A stretch of 64,000 bases of DNA from Gammaproteobacteria bacterium (GTDB lineage: Bacteria > Pseudomonadota > Gammaproteobacteria > Natronospirales > REEB76): the NCBI GenBank assembly GCA_036383255.1, contig DASVOS010000018.1:219432-283431 (forward strand). The letters are read 5' to 3'. The notes below the pieces were generated by a model that had not been told where the DNA came from, ran no database searches, and saw only the letters and a program-made list of their open reading frames with translations. Made by a program: the position numbers and the translations under genes. Below, in pieces: positions 18,301 through 30,000 of this stretch (positions within the stretch are counted from its first letter, which is position 1; each line of letters begins with the position of its first letter).

Positions 18301-20121
18301 AGTGATGCTCACCTTCTTGCCGGTAACGTTGGCGAGCTGGATGCTGCCACCGCCGGAGCTGGTGCCACCAATGTAGTGCGCCTGGATGTTCACAGGGCCG
18401 CCGGCGGTGATATTTCCGGTGACGTGGATGTTCGCTCCACTAGAGTCGCCGCCACCCTTGCCGAAGAGCGCAACCGAGCCGTTATCGGCCGTTATGGTGC
18501 CCGAGACGTCGATGTTGCCGTCTCCGAACGCGGCGGAGTTATGGGAGGCAGTCAGGACGACTCCCCCGCCAACCGCCGGACCCGTGGCATGCAGGTTGCC
18601 GGTGGTGATGTTCGCGGCATCGATACTGATCGACCTGGCGGCGACGTCCGCCACGGTCACATTACCCCCACCGCTGCGGCCGGCGCTGGCCTGGAAGTCG
18701 CCGGCGATGTGGATGGTGAGTCCCGTGAGGTTGATGGTCCCGCCGCTGCCGATGGACACGCTGGGCGTGCCGGTGCCGACGCAGACGCCGCCGATGCCGC
18801 AGCTCACACCGCCGACGGTGCCGATGGCGATCCTGAGGTCGCCGGCGCCGGTGGCGTTGATGCTGGTGCCCGTGGTCCTGGAGATGGAGTTGGACGCGAC
18901 GATGGTGACGTTGCTGCCGGCGTTGAGCTTGCTGACGATGAAACCGGTGCCGATGGTGCCGGTACCCACCGACACGGAACTCCGGGTGCCGGTGTTGGTG
19001 ATGTGGATGACCGAAGGATCGATCAGCAGGCTCCCGCCCTTGCCTGCGGTGACGTCGCCGGCGATGCGCAGGGTATGCCCCGACAGCTCGATGAAGCCGC
19101 CGTCGGCACCATTGCCCGCGGCGTCGATCACGGAGGTGGGCGCGAGCTCGGTATGGCCGTCGCCTCTTATGATGATGGTGCCGCCGTCGGTATGAGGAGC
19201 CCAGGCCGCAGCGCTGGCATCCAGGGTGCCGCTGTTCTCGATGTCGCCGCCCTGGGCCGAGAGCACGATCACCCCGCCGTCGGACTGCAGTGAGCGCGCG
19301 GCGATGAAGCCGGAGTTGTTCACCGCGGTCGCGGTCAGGGCGTTCGCCACGTCGGCGGTCATCACCACCGCGCCGCCGTTGGCGGTGATCTCGCCGGTGT
19401 TGTTGACGCCCGCGAGGCGCGAGAGCGTGGCCCCGTCCACCACGTAGCTCACCAGTTGGTTGTGGTCCAGGGTCAGGGTCGCGCTGTTGCCGGCAGCGAG
19501 CTCGACCCGCCCGCCCTGGGCGTCGATCCGCCCGCCGTTCTCCACATAGTCGCCCGCCAGGACGATGTAGCCGCCGCGGTCGGCGCTCAGGGTGCCCTGG
19601 TTCACCACGCTCGCGTCCGGCGCGCCCGTGCCCTTCTGGAACACGTAGCGGCCCTGCATGAAGTCGCCGTCCTTGATGTCGAGCGTGCTCGCCACCAGGC
19701 CCTGCACGTCCAGGCTCGCGCCCGGCGCGAAGTAGATGCCGTTGGTGTTCACCAGGAACACCTGGCCGTTCGCCAGGATGTCGCCGAAGATGCTGGAGGG
19801 GTTGTTGCCCACTACCCGGTTCAGCACCACCGCCGAGCTGTTCGGCTGCACGAACTGCACGTACTGGCCGCTGCCGACGTTGAACTGCTGCCAGTTGATC
19901 ACCGCCCGCTGCGAGCCCTGGTTCACCACCATTCCGTTCGCGGAAGGCGTGCTGATGGTGGCGCTGCCCGCCACCACCTGACCGCCGGTGGGGTTCGCGA
20001 GTGCCAGCATCGGCACGCCGGCGCCCAAGGCGCCGGCGCCGAGGCGCGCCAGGGTTCGCCCGTGCAGCGCTTCCTTGAGGATGGCCTTGAGACCCCGTTC
20101 GGCGATGTTGTGCTTGGACAT
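15310..20121 (-). CDS. Filamentous haemagglutinin-type two-partner secretion exoprotein (TpsA)
   Basis: A 1603-residue secreted beta-helix protein. After a long signal peptide ending near PMLALA-NPTGG, the TPS domain follows (VVAGSATISTPSANGMVVNQ, VINWQQFNVGSGQYVQFVQ, NPSSIFGDILANGQVFLVN, NTNGIYFAPGASLDVQGLVAST). The rest is repetitive, Gly/Ala/Thr/Val-rich, with recurring units of the type VTATGxGxAGG and ISVGNVTA, as expected for a parallel beta-helix. The C-terminus turns acidic (DDGKDKDGD) and ends with a lone cysteine. It should be moved across the outer membrane by the FhaC-like protein encoded upstream and act as an adhesin or matrix protein. Long open frames on the opposite strand are composition artefacts. 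Confidence 0.93.
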   Translation of the reverse strand: MSKHNIAERGLKAILKEALHGRTLARLGAGALGAGVPMLALANPTGGQVVAGSATISTPSANGMVVNQGSQRAVINWQQFNVGSGQYVQFVQPNSSAVVLNRVVGNNPSSIFGDILANGQVFLVNTNGIYFAPGASLDVQGLVASTLDIKDGDFMQGRYVFQKGTGAPDASVVNQGTLSADRGGYIVLAGDYVENGGRIDAQGGRVELAAGNSATLTLDHNQLVSYVVDGATLSRLAGVNNTGEITANGGAVVMTADVANALTATAVNNSGFIAARSLQSDGGVIVLSAQGGDIENSGTLDASAAAWAPHTDGGTIIIRGDGHTELAPTSVIDAAGNGADGGFIELSGHTLRIAGDVTAGKGGSLLIDPSVIHITNTGTRSSVSVGTGTIGTGFIVSKLNAGSNVTIVASNSISRTTGTSINATGAGDLRIAIGTVGGVSCGIGGVCVGTGTPSVSIGSGGTINLTGLTIHIAGDFQASAGRSGGGNVTVADVAARSISIDAANITTGNLHATGPAVGGGVVLTASHNSAAFGDGNIDVSGTITADNGSVALFGKGGGDSSGANIHVTGNITAGGPVNIQAHYIGGTSSGGGSIQLANVTGKKVSITATGTHPLISVGNVTATGAGVAGGVNLHASGSGTGGGSANITAGNVSANGHGSGGVNISIFRSNQSADITVGAISAPSINVSLFGNGDVITGPLTAVSATGKAHIYVSAQSQTGGNFVHVNGAITATGKLSGSSFSIPMPGLAAPVAAGVTISAFGPNGAAHDVKISGNVNVTANAGAFSHSSPNEVGPIRHFTGSGQAGAGLFQVIAQGSLGSASVGGNIAVTGTDALVMVRGADIKVHGVTATGKGHDIHTKDTGSVPTNIIYASHNTAGAAVVDLGGWSGASSVHGATSMLNAGTVTVSGKGLALVNLFASDVVAGNVTATATAATGTVSTPHGSFSGSSHVGSTLFFRGLADGRLMNGHQTVGLAGVQVGLDRNSGGSLPPPADQVTLGAVTVTGVGRANIDIEGRQVHTKSLGATATKGVAVGSGSFHVGGSFSGSDFAQSFDINGGEAGINIETGSGSSTSINVAGNVTVKGPTGGGGLRGHDVTVSGNVSITGSGGSMDLDTHVTSYGGAALYHTHFTGPGELTGFNIGNSGSAGAIEVKGSVSVKGVGIVGVQIVGGSVKLGGLSASASAGNYSILDTRVSSTPAVFTGGSLLVALAAVGAGGTPGAVTLGGDLTLKAAGGVYVPTVVDMGGGNVSITAGGDITSDISTVGKRFDAIKNVIGRPSSSSSGFGSSGLPAFSVLGATDVTMVAGGDIDLTGATMHVSGEMELVADRDIILSGIDLTAGVLSATASGTIHNGGGPGTITAGALALVAGKDIDMSSTDITIGNGTVPGINGDLTLLLGLGQLGIAPGASNPNGAFIAGGDLTLGNLTLTGSYLYLQAANVSILGAVSVPKGTLVQVSPIDPTASIGVEDQPGTGSAFNLSNLDFLSMFSGVTIAIGNGAQTGAVTLGADGAFDIGDNNLVIDTFGLVTGLENVTSTGLVVSLQSVLGPPVTPPTSGEIDPSSTGNDTTDDGKDKDGDPVIVLDADGNPVELITQDSGSAQVCH

Positions 20122-20160
20122 GGCGGTATCTCTCTATAGAGGGGCCTTGAAGCCCCGTGC

Positions 20161-21855
20161 TCAGAAACTCTTGCCCAGGGTGAACCAGATATGGGGGCCG
20201 CGGTCCGCCGGCTTCGCGCCGAGGGCCACCGCCGCCGTGGATACGTCGTCGCTGGGGCGGTAGCCGCCCACGGCCCAGGCAAACTGCAGGCGCGCGTTCC
20301 AGCCGGTGAGCGAGGGCTGCAGCTGCAGCTCGGTGCCCAGGCTCGCGATGCCGGTCGAGTCGCGCACCCCGTAGTTGGTGCTCTGCGGGTCGGAGGACTT
20401 GCTCCACACCTTGCCCGCGTCCCAGAACAGGCCCCAGGCCAGCGGGAACGAGGGGCTGGTGGTGAGGCTGCGCAGCACCTCGACCGAACCGAACACCCCG
20501 CTGTCGCCGCGGATCTCGGCGGACTGGAAGCCGCGCACGTTGCCGGGGCCGCCCAGGGAGTACTTGTCGGCGTCCACCAGCGGGTCGACCGAATAGGTCA
20601 GCGTGCCCTGGGCGGTGAGCTGCCAGCGCTCACCCATGGGGGTGAAGTAGTTGCCGTCCAGCTCCACCCGCAGCCGCTCGGCGCTGTTGGAGCTGCCGTC
20701 GTTGTGCCTGCCGTTGGTCCAGAGGCTACCGCTCAGGGTGTAGTAGCTCTGGTCCTCGCGCTGGCGGTTGTAGAGCATCGTCAGCTGCAGCAGCGTGATG
20801 TTGGTGGTCACCTGCGTGTTGCCGCTGACCTCGTTCTTGCTGGTGTTATGGTTCACGCCCACGCCCCAGTTCAGGGTCTCCTCGCGGGTGCGCTCCACGT
20901 CGTCCTGCCAGTTGACGTTGCCGTTCTGGGTGCTGCCGCTGATGCCGAGCGCCGCGAACGGGCCCTGCCCCACCCGGTAATGGGCGCGGTTGTAGCCGAA
21001 CGAGAGTTCGCTGCTGTCGCCGGTCGGGAGCTGGTAGTTGAGGCGCCCATAGTTGAGCAAGTTGCCCTCGGCGTGGGTGACGCTGGCGAGCAGCTGGTCG
21101 CCGCTGCCGGTCAGGCCGTTGATGAAAACGTTGCCGTTCACGCGCCAGCGGCCGATGGCGGCGCGGCCGTAGTCGTCCACCGAGACGTCGGCGGCGTAGG
21201 GGTGCTCATCCACGTTGAACAGCACGTTGGAGGTGCCGAAGTCGCTGCCGGGGCTCAGCACCGCGCGGGCGGTGACGCCCGGCAGCGCGTCCATCTGCAG
21301 CACCGCGCGCTCGGCGTCGGCGTTGGTGTAGACCTCGCCGGGCCGAAGGGATCCGGCGCGCCGCTCCAGCACGCGGGTGCGGGTGCGGGTGTTGCCCTGC
21401 ACGCTCACCGTGCCGATCTTGCCCTCGATCACCTGCAGGCGGACGGTGCCGCCCTTGAGGGTCTGGGCAGGCAAGGACACGTAGGCAAGGCCGTAGCCCT
21501 GGGCGCGGTAGTAACGGGTGAGCACGTCGGCGACGTCGTAGAGCTGGGCCAGCGTGAGGCTCTGGCCCACATAGCCGGCGACCTGGGCCTGCAGCACGTC
21601 GCTGGGGATGACGCTGTTGCCCTCGATGCTGAAGCCGGCCACCTTCACGGCTGCCCCGCCTGGGGCGACGCCGGATGGCGTGACCGGTGCATTGCTGATG
21701 GCCGGAGGGGGAGCCTTCTTGGGCTGGACCGGCTGCTTGGGCAGGGTGCTCTGCACCTGGCCCGGTGTCGGGGCGCCGGGCGCCGCCGATACCGCGGTGG
21801 AAAACAACAAGACCGTCACGAACGCGACGGTGGAACGCGGAGCGCCTCCCTTCAC
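20161..21855 (-). CDS. ShlB/FhaC/HecB-type two-partner secretion transporter (TpsB)
   Basis: A 564-residue outer-membrane transporter of the Omp85 superfamily. A signal peptide (STVAFVTVLLFSTAVSAAP) is followed by a Pro/Lys linker and the N-terminal helix region. POTRA domains come next: VKVAGFSIEGNSVIPSDVLQAQVAGYVGQ and the ShlB-type YYRAQGYGLAYVSLPAQTLKGGTVRLQVIEGKIG. The barrel ends with a final aromatic strand (IWFTLGKSF). The VRGF signature of loop L6 is seen in GPGNVRGFQSAEIRGD. The GTG at 21855 is preferred because GGGAGGGG precedes it; a TTG at 21867 is possible. It is the first gene of the tpsB-tpsA-fecR operon, with a CRP-like box 162 bases upstream. Confidence 0.93.
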   Translation of the reverse strand: MKGGAPRSTVAFVTVLLFSTAVSAAPGAPTPGQVQSTLPKQPVQPKKAPPPAISNAPVTPSGVAPGGAAVKVAGFSIEGNSVIPSDVLQAQVAGYVGQSLTLAQLYDVADVLTRYYRAQGYGLAYVSLPAQTLKGGTVRLQVIEGKIGTVSVQGNTRTRTRVLERRAGSLRPGEVYTNADAERAVLQMDALPGVTARAVLSPGSDFGTSNVLFNVDEHPYAADVSVDDYGRAAIGRWRVNGNVFINGLTGSGDQLLASVTHAEGNLLNYGRLNYQLPTGDSSELSFGYNRAHYRVGQGPFAALGISGSTQNGNVNWQDDVERTREETLNWGVGVNHNTSKNEVSGNTQVTTNITLLQLTMLYNRQREDQSYYTLSGSLWTNGRHNDGSSNSAERLRVELDGNYFTPMGERWQLTAQGTLTYSVDPLVDADKYSLGGPGNVRGFQSAEIRGDSGVFGSVEVLRSLTTSPSFPLAWGLFWDAGKVWSKSSDPQSTNYGVRDSTGIASLGTELQLQPSLTGWNARLQFAWAVGGYRPSDDVSTAAVALGAKPADRGPHIWFTLGKSF

Positions 21856-22016
21856 GACCCCTCCCAAAATTGTGTTGCTGGACAGTGCCCTGCAGGTCCC
21901 GGAACCCCAGATGTGCCGGTGCCGGGCCCTTCAATGCCGCGGCGCGCAGGTCATGGGTACTCTATCTGGAAACCTCTATCCCAGGACATGTTTTAACAAT
22001 ATTGCCGGTCCCGGCC

Positions 22017-22032
22017 TGTGAAGTACGTCACA
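22017..22032. promoter_or_regulatory. CRP/Vfr/Clp-type binding palindrome
   Basis: TGTGAAGTACGTCACA has both perfect half sites of the CRP consensus (TGTGA-N6-TCACA). It lies in the divergent gap between the secretion operon and pfp. Leftward, TAAAAC (reverse of 21990-21995) begins 21 bases past the box, close to class II spacing for the tpsB promoter. Rightward, TAGAAT at 22069-22074 could be the -10 box for pfp, about -56 from the box centre. Confidence 0.6.
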
Positions 22033-22132
22033 CCCCTGCCCTGGCTTATGTCGGGACCCGCCCCCGGGTAGAATCCGCATTCCCCGGGCCGGGCCGTAAG
22101 CCCCGCCCTACAGAAAAAGAGCATAGGAAACA

Positions 22133-23398
22133 ATGGCTTCTAGACGCAACGCCTTCTACGCCCAGTCCGGCGGCGTGACCGCCGTCATCAACGCCTCAGC
22201 CTGCGGCGTCATCGAGACCGCCCGCAAGCACAGGAACCGCATCGGCAAGGTCTACGCGGGCCGCAACGGCATCATCGGCGCCCTCACCGAGGACCTCATC
22301 GACACCAGCCGCGAGAGCGTCACCGCCATCAAGGCGCTGCGCCATACCCCGGGCGGGGCGTTCGGCTCCTGCCGCTACAAGCTCAAGGGGCTGGAAGAGA
22401 ACCGCGCCCAGTACGAGCGCCTCATCGAGGTGTTCAAGGCCCACGACATCGGCTACTTCTTCTATAACGGCGGCGGAGACTCCGCCGACACCTGCCTCAA
22501 GGTCTCGCAGCTCTCCGAGAAGCTGGGTTACCCGCTGCAGGCGATCCACGTGCCCAAGACCGTGGACAACGACCTTGCGGTGACCGACTGCTGCCCGGGC
22601 TTCGGCTCGGTGGCGAAATACGTGGCCGTCTCCACCAAGGAGTGCGCGCTGGACGTCGCCTCCATGGCCAAGACCTCCACCAAGGTGTTCATCCTCGAGG
22701 TGATGGGCCGCCACGCGGGCTGGATCGCCGCGGCCGGCGCGCTCGCCGCCGAGAAAGCCGGTGACGCGCCCCACATCATCCTGTTCCCCGAGATCAAGTT
22801 CGACGCGAAGGCCTTCCTCGCCCGCGTGAAGCAGTGCGTGGAGCAGTACGGCTACTGCGTGGTGGTGGCCTCCGAGGGCGTGCGCAACCCGGACGGCACG
22901 TTCCTCGCCGAAGCCGGCACCCGCGACGCCTTCGGCCATGCCCAGCTCGGCGGCGTGGCGCCGACCCTCGCCAACATGGTGAAGTCGGAGCTCAAGCTCA
23001 AGTACCACTGGGCGCTCGCCGACTACCTGCAGCGCGCCGCCCGCCACGTGGCGAGCAAGGTGGACGTGGAACAGTCCTATGCGGTGGGCAAGGCCGCGGT
23101 GGAGCTGGCCCTGAAGGGCCACAACGCCATCATGCCCACCATCGTGCGCAAGTCGAACAAACCCTACAAATGGGCCATCGGCATGGCGAAGCTGGCGGAC
23201 GTGGCGAACCACGAGAAGTTCATGCCGCGCGAGTACATCACCGAGGACGGCTTCGGCGTGACCGCCGCCGGCCGCCGCTACCTCGCCCCCCTCATCCGGG
23301 GCGAGGACTACCCGCCCTACAAGGACGGCGTGCCGCAGTACGCCCGCCTCAAGAACCTGGGCGTGCGCCGGAAGCTCAACACCGATTTCAAGGTCTGA
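22133..23398 (+). CDS. pfp: Pyrophosphate-dependent 6-phosphofructokinase
   Basis: A 421-residue phosphofructokinase. It should phosphorylate fructose 6-phosphate with PPi in a reversible step. The nucleotide region reads [10 protein letters not shown], and the lysine of PKTVDNDL marks the PPi-using group, where ATP enzymes carry glycine. Substrate motifs [10 protein letters not shown] and SEGVRNPDG are present. TAGAAT at 22069 may be its -10, and a CRP-like box stands further upstream. hppA follows 40 bases later on the same strand, so the two probably form an operon that uses and conserves pyrophosphate energy. Confidence 0.93.
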   Translation: MASRRNAFYAQSGGVTAVINASACGVIETARKHRNRIGKVYAGRNGIIGALTEDLIDTSRESVTAIKALRHTPGGAFGSCRYKLKGLEENRAQYERLIEVFKAHDIGYFFYNGGGDSADTCLKVSQLSEKLGYPLQAIHVPKTVDNDLAVTDCCPGFGSVAKYVAVSTKECALDVASMAKTSTKVFILEVMGRHAGWIAAAGALAAEKAGDAPHIILFPEIKFDAKAFLARVKQCVEQYGYCVVVASEGVRNPDGTFLAEAGTRDAFGHAQLGGVAPTLANMVKSELKLKYHWALADYLQRAARHVASKVDVEQSYAVGKAAVELALKGHNAIMPTIVRKSNKPYKWAIGMAKLADVANHEKFMPREYITEDGFGVTAAGRRYLAPLIRGEDYPPYKDGVPQYARLKNLGVRRKLNTDFKV

Positions 23399-23438
23399 TC
23401 GTTCCCATAAAACCGTACCCACTAGGGGAGTGAGTGAG

Positions 23439-25454
<2,016 letters not shown>

Positions 25455-25472
<18 letters not shown>

Positions 25473-25637
25473 TCGATTGCTGCGGGTTTAACCCAAAGGC
25501 GCCACCGAAAGGTGGCGCCTTTTCTTTTACCAGCCACAACCATCCCTGGTGCATCGTTCCCTGGGCGACCATCCAGGTCGCCCGTCTCGGGCCTTCGGCC
25601 CGAGACCCGCTGCTGGCTCATGGCGGCTGAGATCGAT
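25455..25637. repeat. Hairpin element with duplicated gene 3' end, family B (B2)
   Basis: The 3' end of hppA (25455-25476, from CTGGCTCACGGCGG to ATCGAT) recurs at 25613-25636 as CTGGCTCATGGCGG to ATCGAT with a few changes. Between the copies stand the hppA terminator, CCAG...CATCCCTGG (25530-25549), GGGCGACC/GGTCGCCC (25563-25583) and GTCTCGGGCC/GGCCCGAGAC (25584-25606). The second copy is followed by a look-alike terminator. The order of CCAG hairpin, two further hairpins and 3'-end copy matches B1. Confidence 0.75.
25498..25528 (+). terminator. Rho-independent terminator of hppA
   Basis: GGCGCCACC GAAA GGTGGCGCC is followed by TTTTCTTTT. The stem starts 26 bases after the hppA stop. Confidence 0.9.
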
Positions 25638-25654
25638 GATCGACTAGAAGTTGA

Positions 25655-25681
25655 GAGGCCGCCGAAAGGCGGCCTCTTTCT
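25655..25681 (+). terminator. Second, duplicated terminator after the B2 element
   Basis: GAGGCCGCC GAAA GGCGGCCTC is followed by TTTCTTT. It has the same stem length, the same GAAA loop and the same U-rich tail as the hppA terminator, which suggests it was copied with the 3' end of hppA and then diverged. It abuts the convergent sqr stop. Confidence 0.8.
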
Positions 25682-25682
25682 T

Positions 25683-26960
25683 TCAGGAAGCCCGCTTGAG
25701 CTGGGTGATGCCGAGCGCCTTAAGCACGTAGCGCTCGTACACGGGCTCGGTGCCGCCGCTCTTCACCTTGTGCAGGAAGTACTTCTCGAAGGCCAGCTTG
25801 GCATAGTGCACCCACTTGCCGGTCTTGGCCCAGGTGACGTTGCGCGGCGGGATCTGGGGCAGCGCCACGAACGCGATGCCGGTGTCGCCCATGTCGGCCA
25901 GGCAGATCGCGTTCCAGGTGGCTTCCGCCGCGGGCGCGCGGCCCGCGATCTCATCGGCGATGTTGTGCGCCACCGCGCTCACCATGGATTCGATCATGTA
26001 GCCCGTCTTCGGCACGCCGGTGGGTACCGGGGTCGCCTCGGGTGGCGCGATCGCCACGCACACCCCCGCCGAGTATATGTTGGGATACTTCGGGTTGCGC
26101 TGGTGCTTGTCCGCCAGCACGAAGCCGCGGGGGTTGCACATCTCCTTGACCGAAGCGACGGCGTGCACGCCCTTGAAGGCGGGGATGAACATGGTGAACT
26201 TGCTGGGCAGCTTGTGCTCCCGCAGTACGGCGCCCCGGTCATCGTGTTCAGCCACGCTGACTTCCCCGGCGGTCACATCCAGCACCTTGGCGTTGGTGAT
26301 CCACTTGATGTGGCGCTGGCGCATCTCCGCCTCCAGCATGCCCTTGGAGTCGCCGACTCCGCCCAGACCCAGATGTCCCACGTAGGGCTCGCTGGTGACG
26401 AAGGTCATGGGCACCTTGTCGCGCAGCTTGCGCCTGCGCAGGTCGGCATCCAGGATCATGGCGAACTCGTAGGCCGGACCGAAGCAGCTTGCCCCCTGTA
26501 CCGCGCCGATGACCACCGGACCCGGTGCTTCCAGGAACTTCTCGTAGGCCGCCCAGGCCTTCTCCGCGTGATCCACCGTGCAGATGGACTGGGTGTGGCC
26601 CTCGGGCCCCAGGCCCGGCACCTCGTCGAAGGCCAGCTGCGGACCCGTGGTGATCACCAGATAGTCGTAGCTCAGGCTCCGCCCGGACTCCAACCCGAGC
26701 ATCCGCAGGTCGGGATCGATGACGAGCACGCCGTCGGAGATGAACTCGATGTGCTTGCGCGCCAGGTAGCGCGCGAGCGGCACGGTGACCTGCCTGCGCT
26801 TGCGCCAGCCCACCGCCACCCAGGGGTTGGAGGGGACGAACTGGAAGTAGTCGGTCGGGTTCACCACCGTGACCGAATGCTCCTTGCCCAACAGGCTGCG
26901 CAGCGAATAGGCGGCGGACACGCCGCCGATGCCCGCACCCATGACGATGACTTTTGCCAT
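25683..26960 (-). CDS. sqr: Sulfide:quinone oxidoreductase
   Basis: A 425-residue FAD flavoprotein that oxidises sulfide at the membrane and passes electrons to quinone. The N-terminal Rossmann motif is VMGAGIGGVSAAYSL. Three redox cysteines sit at the positions expected for the family: C127 (SICTVDHA), C159 (GASCFGPAYEFA) and C353 (NAICLADMGD). C301 in AGVCVAIAPPEATP is also conserved. A short amphipathic C-terminus (KLAFEKYFLHKVKSG) probably anchors it to the membrane. The ATG at 26960 has AGAGAGG upstream; the longer frame to 27101 has no homology. It is the last gene of a sulfide operon and has its own FNR-type box upstream. Confidence 0.93.
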   Translation of the reverse strand: MAKVIVMGAGIGGVSAAYSLRSLLGKEHSVTVVNPTDYFQFVPSNPWVAVGWRKRRQVTVPLARYLARKHIEFISDGVLVIDPDLRMLGLESGRSLSYDYLVITTGPQLAFDEVPGLGPEGHTQSICTVDHAEKAWAAYEKFLEAPGPVVIGAVQGASCFGPAYEFAMILDADLRRRKLRDKVPMTFVTSEPYVGHLGLGGVGDSKGMLEAEMRQRHIKWITNAKVLDVTAGEVSVAEHDDRGAVLREHKLPSKFTMFIPAFKGVHAVASVKEMCNPRGFVLADKHQRNPKYPNIYSAGVCVAIAPPEATPVPTGVPKTGYMIESMVSAVAHNIADEIAGRAPAAEATWNAICLADMGDTGIAFVALPQIPPRNVTWAKTGKWVHYAKLAFEKYFLHKVKSGGTEPVYERYVLKALGITQLKRAS

Positions 26961-27015
26961 GACGTACACCTCTCTGTCGATGTGATCAGCTTCCGCCGGA
27001 CCAGGCCGGCGCGCC

Positions 27016-27029
27016 TTGATCCAGGTCAA
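27016..27029. promoter_or_regulatory. FNR/FixK-type box upstream of sqr
   Basis: TTGATCCAGGTCAA matches the FNR consensus TTGAT-N4-ATCAA at nine of ten positions. It overlaps the stop codon of the RND pump gene and lies 56 bases before the sqr ATG. No good -10 is found at class II spacing, so it may act differently here. Confidence 0.5.
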
Positions 27030-30000
27030 CCAGCCGCATCGGCCTCGGGAGCCGCCGCCCGGGGCGCTGGGGCCGCGCGCCGCTGCTGATAGCGGGCCCA
27101 CTTGTAGTAGACCAACGGGATCACGAACAGGGTCAGCACGGTGGAAGCGAGGGTGCCGAAGATCAGCGAGATCGCGAGGCCGCCGAACACCGGGTCGCCC
27201 ACCATCACCAGCGAGGCCGAGATGATCGCCAGCGCCGTCAGCAGGATCGGCCGGAACCGCACCGCGCCCGCCTCCACCACGGCGTGCGCCAGGGGCTGGC
27301 CCTGGCGCAGGTAGTCCAGCATGAAGTCCATGAGCAGCAGGGAGTTGCGCACCACGATGCCGGCCAGGGCGATCACGCCGATCATGGAGGTGGCGGTAAA
27401 CGGCTGCCCCAGCAGCCAGTGGCCGGGAAACACGCCGACCAGCGTGAGCGGGATCGCACCCATCACGATCAGCGGCATGAAGAAGGACTGGTAGTAGGCC
27501 GCCAGCAGCAGGTAGATGAAGATCAGCGCCGCCATGAACGCCGAGCCCAGATCCCGGAACACATCCAGGGTGAGGCGCATCTCGCCGTCCCAGCTAAGCT
27601 GGTAGCGGGACACGTCGTCCGGCGTGCCGGCCACGAAGCTGAGGTTGCCGGCGTGCAGCCGGCTGCCGTCGGGCAGCGCGGCGCCGTCCAGCCTCCCTTG
27701 CAGCGCCAGCACCGCGTTCACCGGGCTGCCCGCCAGGGTCTCGCCGGTGACATAGACCACCGGGTGCTGGTCCTTGCTGTAGAACGGCTTCTGCAGCACG
27801 CGCTGTTCCACGCTCACCACGCTGCCCAGCGGCACGGTGCGGCCGTTGGCGGCGGTGATCCGCAGGTCCATCACCTGGCGGATGAACCCGCGTTCGCCCT
27901 GCGGGATGCGCACCCGCACCGCGATGGGCTCACGCGCCTCCTCGACATGCAGCATGCCGAGCTTGAAGCCCGCCAGGTAGTCGTGGAGCGTGCGTGCCAC
28001 CGCAGACGCCTGCACGCCGGCCAGCGCCGCACGGGCCGGATCAACCACGATGCGATATTCCTCCGCATCCTGGGTCACCGAGTCGTCCACGTTGATCATG
28101 CCGTAGGTGCCCGCGAATGCCTCGCGCACCTGGGCGGCGCCGTCGCGCAGGACGCCATAGTCGGGTCCGTAGAGCTCCGCCAGCACCTGGGAACGGACCG
28201 GCGGCCCGGGCGGCGTCTCATAGAGCTTGATGCGCGAGCCGGGATATTGGGCCGCCACCTCAGCAAGTCCCGGAGCCAACCCCTGCGCGATGGCGTGGGA
28301 AGCCGGACGTTGCGGTTTCGGCACCAGGTTCACGCGCAGCTGGGCGAAGTTGTGCCCTCCGCGGATCGGGTCGCCGCGCACCAGCGCCGCGAAGTCCGGC
28401 GGCGCGGGCCGCCCGACGAAAGCCTGGAAGTCCTGCACGTAGCGCGTGCCCGCCAGCACCGCGGCAATCCGCCGCGTGACCTCGTCGGTGGTGGTGAGCG
28501 GAGTGCCGGCCGCGGTGTCCACCTCCACGAGGAAGGTGGAGGTATCGTCGTCCGGCAGCATCTTCAGGGTGACGCCGGCGAAGCTGCGCGGGCCGTCGAT
28601 GCCCCGCGGCCGCAGGAACTGCCACATCGGCTGCAGCAGCGCGAGCAGCAGGAGCGCCACGACCCCGGCCACGAACAGCCGGCGGCGGCGCGAGGAAGCC
28701 ATGAGGGGAGCCATCACCTTCAGGTACGACGCCCGCAACCGGTCCTTCGGCGCATGCCCCTGTTCCTCCAGGGTCGGCGCGCGCAGTGCGCGCAGGATGC
28801 CCGCCGCCTTGCCGCGCAGCCAGCGCCAGGCCACCCAGGGCACCACGATGTAGGCGGTGGCCAGCGACACCAGCATCGCCACCGGCGCGTTGATGGGGAT
28901 GGGCCGCATGAACGGGCCCATCATGCCGCCGACGAAGGCCATGGGGATGAAGGCCAGGATCACCGCCAGCGTGGCGATGTTGGTGGGCTTGCCGATCTCG
29001 TTGGTGGCGAGCACCAGCCGGTCACGGAACCGCATGCGCCCGCGCTGGTGCAGACGCCGGTGGATGTTCTCGATCACCACGATGGCGTCGTCCACTAGGA
29101 GGCCCAGCGACAGGATCAGCGCGAACAGCGTGATGCGGTTGATGGTCTGGCCGATGAGCCAGCCCACGCCCAGCACCACACCCAGCACCAGGGGCACCGT
29201 GAGGGTGACGATGGCTGCCTCGCGCCAGCCCAGGAACAAGAGCAGGATCAGCGCCACCGAGACCACCGCGATCCCGAGGTGCTCGATGAGCGTATTCACG
29301 GCCTCATCGGCCTTGGCGCCGTCGTTCCGCGTCACGGTCACGTCCACACCCTGCGGCAGGGCGCGCAGCTTGAGTTCTTCGAGCTTGCCCAGCACCGCGT
29401 CCGCCACGTCCACGGCGTTCGCGCCGGCGCGCTTGTCGATGGCGAGCGTCACCGCCGGATCCAGCGGTCCCGCGGCGCCGGTCTTGCCCGTGCCCGGCCC
29501 GCGGCCCAAGTACGAGTACTGCTCCGGCTCCTCCGGACCATCCTCGATGCGCGCCACGTCCTTGAGATACACGGGCTTGCCGTTGGGCGTGCCGATGATG
29601 ACGTTGCCCACCTCCTCGGCGTCCCCCAGCACGCCCGAGACCCGCACCATGCTCTCCCGGCCGCCGCTCACGAGTTCGCTGCCGGGCAGCGCCACGTTCG
29701 CGGCGCCGAGCTCCGCTTCCACCCGGTCCAGCGCGAGGCCGGTGGAGGCCAGGCGCGCGGGGTCCACGTAGGCGGTGATCGTGCGCGGCGTACCGCCGAC
29801 GATCTGGGTGTCGCCCACGTCCGGCAACGCCCGCAGCGGTTCCATCACCCGCAGGGCCACGTCGCGCAGCTCAGTCTGGGACAGGCTCGCGGAACTCAGG
29901 GTAATGGTGACGATGGGCGCGTCGTTGATGCCGATGGACTTGATGAGCGGCTGGCTGACGCCCGGCGGCATCCGGTCCAGGTTGCGGTTGATCTGGTTGT

